DNA of 28,471 bases. It comes from Phyllobacteriaceae bacterium (GTDB lineage: Bacteria; Pseudomonadota; Alphaproteobacteria; Rhizobiales; Ancalomicrobiaceae). Shown one piece after another: positions 10,263-16,984 of this stretch (its first letter is position 1; each line of letters begins with the position of its first letter). Both the position numbers and the translations under genes were made by a program. The stretch spans positions 1 to 28,471 of the forward strand of contig JAAYVT010000666.1 of NCBI GenBank assembly GCA_012517025.1, read 5' to 3'. The notes below the pieces were generated by a model. The model was not told the origin of the DNA. It did no database searches and was given only the letters and a program-made list of their open reading frames with translations.

Positions 10263-10359
10263 CTCGTGTGAGAACGTGAAGACACACTCCGAGCGCCGTG
10301 CGCCCGGAGGCTTTCGATTCACCAAGCTCTCTGCGCTTCAGAGAGCCGTCTCACACAAG
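10263..10359 (-). promoter_or_regulatory. Structured topAI leader: stem that sequesters the ribosome binding site, enclosing two hairpins
   Basis: On the minus-strand RNA the arm CUUGUGUGAGA (10359 to 10349) can pair with UCUCACACGAG (10273 to 10263): 11 pairs, one of them G-U. The second arm includes the only GAG ahead of the topAI ATG. Between the arms lie hairpin 1 (GCTCTCTG-AAGCG-CAGAGAGC, 10326-10346, 8 perfect pairs) and hairpin 2 (10287-10309, 10 pairs with one G-U, loop ACG). The whole would fold as a three-way junction that closes the start of topAI. The first arm is exactly the last three codons plus two bases of the candidate leader peptide. Folding was done by eye. Confidence 0.6.
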
Positions 10360-10368
10360 CTCCGACAT
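10351..10368 (-). CDS. Candidate leader peptide of topAI (MSELV)
   Basis: A five-codon reading frame ATG TCG GAG CTT GTG TGA with a proper ribosome binding site, GGAG (10374-10377), five bases before the ATG. Its CTT, GTG and TGA codons form the upstream arm of the stem that hides the topAI ribosome binding site, so ribosome occupancy here would open that site. E. coli topAI has a leader frame (toiL) reported to work in this manner in response to ribosome-targeting antibiotics. The sequence here is not obviously related. An overlapping 13-codon frame (10338-10379, METGCRSLCETAL) is an alternative but has a poorer ribosome site. Inference from architecture only. Confidence 0.45.
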   Translation of the reverse strand: MSELV

Positions 10369-10415
10369 CCAGTCTCCATCGACCGCGCGGTGAGGCACCG
10401 CCGGGCCGGACTTCT

Positions 10416-10444
10416 CATTTAGGAAAGGCGCAGTCGCGCGACAA
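10416..10444 (-). promoter_or_regulatory. Candidate promoter of the topAI operon
   Basis: Minus strand TTGTCG (10439-10444) and TAAATG (10416-10421) are separated by 17 bases. Transcription would start near 10409 and give a leader of about 150 bases that contains the whole leader-peptide and stem structure. The match is moderate (the -10 shares T-A-A-A with the consensus), but the position is right and no better candidate is visible. Confidence 0.4.
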
Positions 10445-10511
10445 CCTCGGAAGATCACGAGGGCGATCGGCCGCCGCGATCGCGGGGGCGGTCCGAGGCG
10501 TCGTCGTCGCC

Positions 10512-11720
10512 TCACCCCAGCCGCTCGGCGATCAACGCCACCAGCTTCACCGCCACTTCGTCCTTCGGCAGGTCGGGCCAATCGGTGACGCCGTCGCGGG
10601 CGACGATGCGCACGGTGTTGCGGTCGCCGCCCATGATGCCGGTCTCGGGCGAGACGTCGTTCGCCACGATGAAGTCGGCGCCCTTCTTGTCGAGTTTGGC
10701 GCGGGCGTTGTCGACGAGGTTCTCGGTCTCGGCGGCGAAACCGACGACGAGGCGCGGGCGCAGGGTCGAATGACGGCCGACCGTCGCCAGGATGTCGGGG
10801 TTCTCGACGAAGTCGAGATGCGGGGTGCCACCGGCGCCCTTCTTGATCTTTTCCGACGCCTCCGAGGCGACGCGCCAATCGGCGACCGCGGCCGCCATCA
10901 CCGCGACGTCGGCGGGAAGCGCGCCCTCGACCGCCGCCAGCATCTCGCGCGCCGTCTCGACGCGGATCACCTTGACGTCGGCGGGATCGGGCAGGCCGAC
11001 CGGACCGGAAACCAGCGTCACCGTGGCGCCGGCCTCGGCGAGGGCACGGGCGAGCGCAAAACCCTGTTTGCCGGAGGAGCGGTTGGCGATGTAGCGCACC
11101 GGGTCGATCGGCTCGTGGGTCGGGCCGGCGGTCACCACCACCCGGCGGCCGAGCAGCGGGCGACCTTCGCCTGCGGCTTCGAAATGTGCCTCGATCGCCG
11201 CCAGGATCTCCATCGGCTCGGACATGCGGCCGGCGCCGATCTCGCCGCGCTCGGCCATGGTGCCGGTGTTCGGCCCGACGAAGCGGATGCCGTCGGCGGC
11301 GAGCCGCGCGACGTTGCGGCGGGTGGCGGGATGGGCCCACATGCGCGGGTTCATCGCCGGGGCGGCGAGCACCGGCTTGTCGGTGGCGAGCAGGACGTTG
11401 GAGGCGAGGTCGTCGCAGATCCCGTTCGCCATCTTGGCGAGGAGATTGGCGGTGGCCGGCGCCACCACCAGGAGGTCGGCCTCGCGCGACAAGCGGATGT
11501 GGCCGATCTCGTGCTCGGAGGTGAGATCGAAGAGATCGGAATAGACCCGGTTCTCGGAGAGGGCGCCGACGGCGAGCGGGGTGACGAATTCCTTCGCCGC
11601 CTCGGTCATGACCACCCGGACGCTCGCGCCGCGCTCGCGCAGGCGGCGGATCAGCTCGAGGCATTTGTAGGCGGCGATGCCGCCGGCGATGATCAGAAGA
11701 ATGCGCTTGTCGGCGAGCAT
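10512..11720 (-). CDS. coaBC: Bifunctional phosphopantothenoylcysteine decarboxylase / phosphopantothenate-cysteine ligase CoaBC
   Basis: Two consecutive steps of coenzyme A synthesis in one 402-residue cytoplasmic protein. The N-terminal flavoprotein half (CoaC, about 1-180) shows the catalytic H74 (IGHIRLS), the PATANLLAKMANG segment, and N123 in PAMNPRMW. The C-terminal half (CoaB) has VVVTAGPTHEPIDPVRYIA, N212 in ANRSSGKQG, AAAVADWR, and K290 in EKIKKG. One feature is odd: the flap that in E. coli contains the ACGD motif with the active-site Cys158 reads AERGE here, with Arg157 where the cysteine is expected. Start ATG preceded by GGGGACGG. Divergent from trpF. Identification is secure. 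Confidence 0.95.
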   Translation of the reverse strand: MLADKRILLIIAGGIAAYKCLELIRRLRERGASVRVVMTEAAKEFVTPLAVGALSENRVYSDLFDLTSEHEIGHIRLSREADLLVVAPATANLLAKMANGICDDLASNVLLATDKPVLAAPAMNPRMWAHPATRRNVARLAADGIRFVGPNTGTMAERGEIGAGRMSEPMEILAAIEAHFEAAGEGRPLLGRRVVVTAGPTHEPIDPVRYIANRSSGKQGFALARALAEAGATVTLVSGPVGLPDPADVKVIRVETAREMLAAVEGALPADVAVMAAAVADWRVASEASEKIKKGAGGTPHLDFVENPDILATVGRHSTLRPRLVVGFAAETENLVDNARAKLDKKGADFIVANDVSPETGIMGGDRNTVRIVARDGVTDWPDLPKDEVAVKLVALIAERLG

Positions 11721-11913
11721 GGCCGTCCCCGATTGGCGAGCGATCTTTCGTCGGCTCTTTCGCGGCGCACCCTATCAGCCTCGCCGTCGCCTCGCCACGA
11801 TCGCCTGCGACAGCAAACGTCGCGGCGGGGGTCGGCCGCGCGCCCATGGACAGGGTCGCCCCTTCGTGGCAGAGATCCGCGCTCGCGGGACCGGTGCGGC
11901 GAGAAGGACGACG

Positions 11914-12594
11914 ATGACGCTCGAGATCAAGATCTGCGGCCTGAAGACGGACGAAGCGGTCGAGGCCGCGCTTTCCGCCGGCGCCGATCTCCTCGGCTTC
12001 GTGTTCTTTCCCAAGAGCCCGCGCAACCTCTCGCTCGACGAGGCGGTCCGCCTCGCCGGCCCGGTGCGCGGCCGGGCGAAGATCGTCGCCCTGGTGGTCG
12101 ACGCCGACGACGAGACGCTCGCCGCGATCGCCACCCGCCTCGCCCCCGATCTGCTGCAGCTGCACGGCCACGAGACCCCCGAACGGGTCGCGGCGATCCG
12201 GGCGGCGACCGGCATCGCGGTGATGAAGGCGCTGCCGATCGCCGATCGCGCCGATCTCGAGCGCGTCCCCGCCTACGCGGCGGTCGCCGACCGCATTCTC
12301 TTCGACGCCAAACCGCCGAAGACGGCGGAGGCGCTGCCGGGCGGCAACGGGCTTTCCTTCGACTGGCGGCTCGTCGTCGATCTCGACCCCGGTCGGCCGG
12401 TCATGCTATCGGGAGGGTTGACCCCGGAGACGGTGGCGGAGGCGATCGCCGTGACCGGCGTTTCCGGCCTCGACGTCTCCTCCGGAGTGGAGAGCGCGCC
12501 CGGCGTCAAGGACCCCGCCCGGATCCGCGCCTTCATCGCCAATGCCCGCGCCGCCGATCGACGGCGCGCTTCGAGCCGAGGATCGAAACCTTGA
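11914..12594 (+). CDS. trpF: Phosphoribosylanthranilate isomerase TrpF
   Basis: TIM-barrel enzyme of tryptophan synthesis that converts N-(5-phosphoribosyl)anthranilate to the 1-(2-carboxyphenylamino)-deoxyribulose phosphate. 226 residues. The general base C8 (IKICGLK) and general acid D131 (RILFDAK) are present, as are GFVFFPKSPRN (phosphate side), LLQLHGHE, and VMLSGGLTPETV near the C-terminus. The ATG has AAGGACGACG upstream. A much longer in-frame reading upstream overlaps the divergent coaBC and was rejected. First gene of the trpF-trpB-trpA-accD-folC cluster; its stop overlaps the likely TTG start of trpB. Confidence 0.95.
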   Translation: MTLEIKICGLKTDEAVEAALSAGADLLGFVFFPKSPRNLSLDEAVRLAGPVRGRAKIVALVVDADDETLAAIATRLAPDLLQLHGHETPERVAAIRAATGIAVMKALPIADRADLERVPAYAAVADRILFDAKPPKTAEALPGGNGLSFDWRLVVDLDPGRPVMLSGGLTPETVAEAIAVTGVSGLDVSSGVESAPGVKDPARIRAFIANARAADRRRASSRGSKP

Positions 12595-13838
12595 ACACGA
12601 TGCCCAATTCGCTGAAGAACGGCCCGGACGAGCGCGGCTTCTTCGGCCTCTACGGCGGGCGTTTCGTCGCCGAGACGCTGATGCCGTTGATCCTCGAGCT
12701 CGAGCAGGCCTACGAGGACGCCAAGAACGATCCGGCCTTCCATGCCGAATTGTCCTCGCTCTCCACCCATTACGCCGGTCGTCCCTCCGCGCTCTACTAC
12801 GCCGAGCGGCTGACCGAGCATCTGCGCGCCTCGACCGGCGGCAAATTCGGCGCCGAGATCTGGTTCAAGCGCGAGGAGCTGAACCACACCGGTTCCCACA
12901 AGATCAACAACTGCCTCGGCCAGATCCTGCTCGCCCGCCGCATGGGCAAGACCCGGATCATCGCCGAGACCGGCGCCGGTCAGCACGGCGTCGCCTCGGC
13001 GACGGTGTCGGCGCGCTTCGGCTTCCCCTGCATGGTCTACATGGGGGCGACCGACGTCGAGCGGCAGAAGCCCAACGTCTTCCGTATGAAGCTGCTCGGG
13101 GCGGAGGTGACCCCGGTCACGTCCGGAGCAGGCACGCTCAAGGACGCGATGAACGAAGCTCTTCGTGATTGGGTGACCAACGTCGCCGACACCTATTACC
13201 TGATCGGCACGGCGGCGGGACCGCATCCCTATCCGGCGATGGTGCGCGACTTCCAGTCGGTGATCGGCAAGGAGACGAAGGAGCAGTTCTTCGCCGCCAA
13301 GGGCAAGTTGCCCGACGCGCTGGTCGCCTGCATCGGCGGTGGCTCCAACGCCATCGGCCTGTTCCATCCCTTCCTCGACGATCCGAGCGTCAAGATCTGG
13401 GGCGTCGAGGCGGGCGGTCACGGCATCGAGGTCGAGAACGGCCATGCCGCCTCGATGACCGGCGGGCGCCCCGGCGTGCTGCACGGCAACCGCACCTATC
13501 TGCTGCAGGACGGCGACGGCCAGATCCTCGAGGGGCACTCGATCTCCGCCGGCCTCGATTATCCCGGCGTCGGGCCGGAGCATTCGTGGCTGAAGGACAC
13601 CGGCCGCGTCACCTACGTGCCGGCGACCGACAAGGAGGCGCTCGCCGCCTTCCAGCTGTGCTCGAAGCTCGAGGGCATCATCCCGGCGCTCGAACCTTCC
13701 CATGCGCTCGCCCAGGTGCTGAAGATGGCGCCGACCATGGACAAGGACCAGTCGATCGTCGTCTGCCTGTCGGGTCGCGGCGACAAGGACGTGTTCTCGG
13801 TCGCGGGCTACCTCGGCGAAACCATGAGCGAGATGTGA
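12591..13838 (+). CDS. trpB: Tryptophan synthase beta chain TrpB
   Basis: PLP enzyme that joins indole with L-serine to make tryptophan; works in the alpha2-beta2 complex with TrpA. The PLP lysine is K104 in HTGSHKINNCLGQ. The phosphate-binding loop is GGGSNAIGLF. The segments GFFGLYGGRFVAETLMPLI and ETGAGQHGVASA are typical. I prefer the TTG at 12591 (415 residues). GAGGA lies eight to nine bases upstream of it, it overlaps the trpF stop as TTGA, and it gives an N-terminus (MNTMPNS) like related TrpBs. The ATG at 12600 (412 residues) is the alternative but would leave the ribosome site about 17 bases away. Confidence 0.96.
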   Translation: MNTMPNSLKNGPDERGFFGLYGGRFVAETLMPLILELEQAYEDAKNDPAFHAELSSLSTHYAGRPSALYYAERLTEHLRASTGGKFGAEIWFKREELNHTGSHKINNCLGQILLARRMGKTRIIAETGAGQHGVASATVSARFGFPCMVYMGATDVERQKPNVFRMKLLGAEVTPVTSGAGTLKDAMNEALRDWVTNVADTYYLIGTAAGPHPYPAMVRDFQSVIGKETKEQFFAAKGKLPDALVACIGGGSNAIGLFHPFLDDPSVKIWGVEAGGHGIEVENGHAASMTGGRPGVLHGNRTYLLQDGDGQILEGHSISAGLDYPGVGPEHSWLKDTGRVTYVPATDKEALAAFQLCSKLEGIIPALEPSHALAQVLKMAPTMDKDQSIVVCLSGRGDKDVFSVAGYLGETMSEM

Positions 13839-13846
13839 GCGAAGCA

Positions 13847-14674
13847 ATGACCGATACCCGCATCTCCCGCCGCTTCGCCGCCGTCGCGGCGCAAGGCCGT
13901 CCGGCGCTCGTCACCTTCGTGATGGCCGGCGATCCCGATCCCGCCGCCTCGCTCGACGTGCTGAAGGCGCTTCCCGCCGCCGGCGCCGACGTGATCGAGG
14001 TCGGCATGCCGTTCTCCGATCCGATGGCCGACGGCCCGGCGATCCAGGCCGCGGGCTTGCGCGCCCTGCACGCCGGCCAGACGCTCGCCAAGACGATCGA
14101 ACTCGTCCGCGCCTTCCGCGAAGGCGACGAGGCGACCCCGATCGTGCTGATGGGTTACTACAATCCGATCTACGTCTACGGTCCCGAGCGCTTCCTCGCC
14201 GATGCGAAAGCCGCCGGGGTCGACGGCTTGATCGTGGTCGATCTGCCGCCGGAGGCCGACGACGAGCTGTGCCTGCCGGCGCTCGCCTCCGGGCTCAACT
14301 TCATTCGGCTGGCGACCCCCACCACCGACGACCATCGTCTGCCGACGGTGCTCGAAAACACCTCCGGTTTCGTCTATTACGTCTCGATCACCGGCATCAC
14401 CGGCGCGGCCAAGCCCGATGCGGCGCGGGTCGCGGAAGCGGTCGGCCGGATCAAGCGGCACACCGACCTGCCGGTCGCGGTCGGTTTCGGGGTGCGCGAC
14501 GCGGCGACGGCGCAAGAGATCGGCCGCAACGCCGACGGCGTGGTGGTCGGCTCGGCGATCGTCCAGGCGATCGCCGGCAGCCTCGACGAGGGGCATGCCA
14601 CGGCGAAGACCGTGCCGGCGGTCGCCGCGCTGGTCGAGGACCTCGCGCGCGGCGTCCGCGCCGCCCGCGCCTGA
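13847..14674 (+). CDS. trpA: Tryptophan synthase alpha chain TrpA
   Basis: Cleaves indole-3-glycerol phosphate to indole, which is channelled to TrpB. 275 residues, slightly above the usual 268. Catalytic E51 (VIEVGMPFSDP) and D62 (MADGPAIQ) are in place. The mobile loop region LIVVDLPPEADDE, the segment YYVSITGITGA, and the phosphate-binding GFGVRDAATA and DGVVVGSAIV are all present. It starts 8 bases after the trpB stop, the usual tight pairing that helps equal production of the two subunits. Confidence 0.97.
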   Translation: MTDTRISRRFAAVAAQGRPALVTFVMAGDPDPAASLDVLKALPAAGADVIEVGMPFSDPMADGPAIQAAGLRALHAGQTLAKTIELVRAFREGDEATPIVLMGYYNPIYVYGPERFLADAKAAGVDGLIVVDLPPEADDELCLPALASGLNFIRLATPTTDDHRLPTVLENTSGFVYYVSITGITGAAKPDAARVAEAVGRIKRHTDLPVAVGFGVRDAATAQEIGRNADGVVVGSAIVQAIAGSLDEGHATAKTVPAVAALVEDLARGVRAARA

Positions 14675-14721
14675 ACGACAGGTTCGGATCGGCTCGTCCG
14701 ATCCCTCACGGAGTACCGCCC

Positions 14722-15615
14722 TTGAACTGGCTCACCAACGTCGTCCGCCCGAAGATCAAGAGCCTTCTGACCAAGAAGGACGTGCCGGAGAACCTCTGGA
14801 TCAAGTGTCCGGAGACCGGCGAGATGGTCTTCCACCGCGATCTCGAGGCCAATCAGTTCGTGGTGCCGTCCTCCGGCTACCACATGCGGATGCCGGCGAA
14901 GGCGCGTCTCGACGCCTTCTTCGATCGCGGCGAATGGACTGCGCTGGCGACGCCCGGCGTGATCGCCGATCCGCTGAAGTTCCGCGACGAGCGCCGCTAC
15001 GTCGACCGGATCAAGGACGCCCGCGCCAAGACCGGCAAGGACGACGCGGTGCAGGTCGCCTTCGGCATGCTGGAGGGGATGCCCGTCACCGCCGCCGTGC
15101 AGGACTTCGAGTTCATGGGCGGTTCGCTCGGCATGGCCGCCGGCGAGGCGATCGTCACCGGCCTGACCACGGCGCGCGAGCGCGGCACCCCCTTCGTGCT
15201 GTTCGTCGCCTCCGGCGGCGCTCGTATGCAGGAGGGGATTCTGTCGCTGATGCAGATGCCGCGCACCACCGTCGCGGTGCAGGCGCTCAGGCGCGCCAAA
15301 CTCCCCTATTTCGTGGTGCTGACCAACCCGACCACCGGCGGCGTCACCGCCTCCTACGCCATGCTCGGCGACGTCCACATCGCCGAGCCGGGGGCGCTGA
15401 TCGGCTTCGCCGGGCCGCGGGTGATCGAGCAGACGATCCGCGAGAAGCTGCCCGAGGGTTTCCAGCGCGCCGAATATCTGTTCGACCACGGCATGGTCGA
15501 TCTGGTCGTGCATCGCCATCAGCTGCGCGAGACCATCTCCAACCTCGCCCATCTCTTCATGAAGAAGGATCGGCCGAAGGCCTCCGGCGCGCTGATGGCT
15601 CCGGCCGCCGCCTGA
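14722..15615 (+). CDS. accD: Acetyl-CoA carboxylase carboxyltransferase subunit beta AccD
   Basis: Beta half of the carboxyltransferase that makes malonyl-CoA, the first step of fatty acid synthesis; works with AccA, AccB and AccC. 297 residues with the crotonase-like carboxyltransferase core (FEFMGGSLGMAAGEAIV, ASGGARMQEGILSLMQM, TTGGVTASYAMLGDVHIAEP, GFAGPRVIEQTIREKLPEGF). It uses a TTG start, giving MNWLTNVVRPKI, with GGAG nine bases upstream. The N-terminal zinc finger is degenerate: of the four cysteines in E. coli AccD only the first remains (WIKCPETG), and the others are Thr, Val and Ser. Located between trpA and folC, a common alphaproteobacterial arrangement. Confidence 0.96.
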   Translation: MNWLTNVVRPKIKSLLTKKDVPENLWIKCPETGEMVFHRDLEANQFVVPSSGYHMRMPAKARLDAFFDRGEWTALATPGVIADPLKFRDERRYVDRIKDARAKTGKDDAVQVAFGMLEGMPVTAAVQDFEFMGGSLGMAAGEAIVTGLTTARERGTPFVLFVASGGARMQEGILSLMQMPRTTVAVQALRRAKLPYFVVLTNPTTGGVTASYAMLGDVHIAEPGALIGFAGPRVIEQTIREKLPEGFQRAEYLFDHGMVDLVVHRHQLRETISNLAHLFMKKDRPKASGALMAPAAA

Positions 15616-15631
15616 TCCCGCGGAGGGGCTC

Positions 15632-16948
15632 GTGACGACGTCGCTCGACGGCCTGCTGGCGCGGCTTTCCAAGACCGTGCCGGCGGGGTGGGATCTCGGC
15701 CTCGACCGAATGGAGCGGGTGTTGGCCCGGCTCGGCGATCCGCATCTCGCCGTTCCGCCGCCGATCCACGTCGCCGGCACCAACGGCAAGGGCTCGACCA
15801 CCGCGTTTCTCCGGGCGATCCTGGAGGCGGCGGGCAAGACGGTCCACGTCTACACCTCGCCGCATCTCGTCCGCTTCGCCGAACGCATCCGCGTCGCCGG
15901 CCGGCTCGCCGAGGACGAGGCACTGGCGGCCGCGATCCTCCGGGCGGAGGCGGCCAACGGCGGCGAGCCGATCACCTTCTTCGAACTGGCGACGATCGCC
16001 GCCTTCCTGCTGTTCGCCGAAACCAAGGCCGACGCCACGATCCTCGAGGTCGGGCTCGGCGGCCGGCTCGACGCCACCAACGTGGTGCGCGATCGGCTGG
16101 TCTCGGTGATCACGCCGATCTCGATGGATCACGAGGCCTTCCTCGGCGACACGCTCGCCAAGATCGCGACCGAGAAGGCCGGCATCGTCGAACGCGGCCG
16201 GCCGGTGGTCTCGGCGCCGCAGGTCGACGAGGTCGCGGCGGTGCTCGAACGCGCGGCGGCGCGGGCCGGCGTGCCGCTGCGGCTCGGCGGGCGGGAATGG
16301 ACGGCGGGCCTCGAGGACGGACGTCTGGTCTGGCGCTCCGAGCGCGATCTGCTCGATCTGCCGCCGCCGCGTCTGCTCGGGCCCCATCAGATCGTCAACG
16401 CCGGCACGGCGCTGGCGGCGCTGGAGGCGGCCGACCTGTTGCCGGACGCCGAGACGGTCGGGCACGGGCTGGCACGGGTCGAGTGGCCGGCGCGAATGCA
16501 GCGATTGACGCGGGGCGCGCTGGTCGAGGCGGCGCCGGCGGGGGCCGAGATCTGGCTCGACGGCGGCCACAATCCCGGCGCCGGCGAGGTGATCGCGGCG
16601 ACGCTCGCCGATCTCGCCGATCGGGCGCCGCGCCCGCTGCATCTCGTCGCCGGGATGCTGGAAACCAAGGATCCGCTCGGCTTCTTTCGGCCCTTCGCCG
16701 GGCTGGTCCGCGCCGTCACCACCGTGCCGATCGCCGGCGGCGACCATCCCGGCCGCGATCCGGAGGCGCTGGCGGCGCTGATCCGCGATCGGGCCGGCAT
16801 TCCGGCGCGTGCGGCGGCGAGCGTCCGGGCGGCGCTCGCCGATCTCGCCGGAGAGGCGAGGGGGGCGACCCCGCCGCGCATCCTGATCTGCGGTTCGCTC
16901 TATCTCGCCGGTGAAGTGCTGCGGGAGAACGGCACGCCGCCGGAGTGA
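15632..16948 (+). CDS. folC: Bifunctional folylpolyglutamate synthase / dihydrofolate synthase FolC
   Basis: ATP-dependent ligase of the Mur family that adds glutamate to dihydropteroate and then extends the polyglutamate tail of folates. 438 residues. The P-loop is HVAGTNGKGSTTAFLRAIL (G49-S55). Other landmarks are HLVRFAERIRV, the LEVGLGGRLDATNVV segment, TPISMDHEAFLG, the KAGIVERGRPVV segment with the usual modified-lysine position, and WLDGGHNPGAGE in the C-terminal domain. It starts at GTG with GGAGGGG upstream, 16 bases after accD. Last gene of the rightward trp cluster; the next gene converges on it. Confidence 0.95.
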   Translation: MTTSLDGLLARLSKTVPAGWDLGLDRMERVLARLGDPHLAVPPPIHVAGTNGKGSTTAFLRAILEAAGKTVHVYTSPHLVRFAERIRVAGRLAEDEALAAAILRAEAANGGEPITFFELATIAAFLLFAETKADATILEVGLGGRLDATNVVRDRLVSVITPISMDHEAFLGDTLAKIATEKAGIVERGRPVVSAPQVDEVAAVLERAAARAGVPLRLGGREWTAGLEDGRLVWRSERDLLDLPPPRLLGPHQIVNAGTALAALEAADLLPDAETVGHGLARVEWPARMQRLTRGALVEAAPAGAEIWLDGGHNPGAGEVIAATLADLADRAPRPLHLVAGMLETKDPLGFFRPFAGLVRAVTTVPIAGGDHPGRDPEALAALIRDRAGIPARAAASVRAALADLAGEARGATPPRILICGSLYLAGEVLRENGTPPE

Positions 16949-16972
16949 TCCGAGCGGCGGGCTCGTCTCGGA
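16949..16972. terminator. Weak hairpin between convergent folC and the class A PBP gene
   Basis: TCCGAG (16949-16954) and CTCGGA (16967-16972) form a 6-bp stem right after the folC stop codon. An alternative inner pairing (CGAGC/GCTCG) exists. There is no T-tract, so intrinsic termination would be inefficient. The position between two converging genes makes a terminator role reasonable. Confidence 0.3.
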
Positions 16973-16984
16973 CCTCCGCTGCGT

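Noticed and set aside
9993..10325. Longer TopAI with 23 extra N-terminal residues from a TTG
   Set aside because: The extra residues would come from the structured leader, and YjhX family proteins begin at MNLSR, which matches the ATG at 10256.
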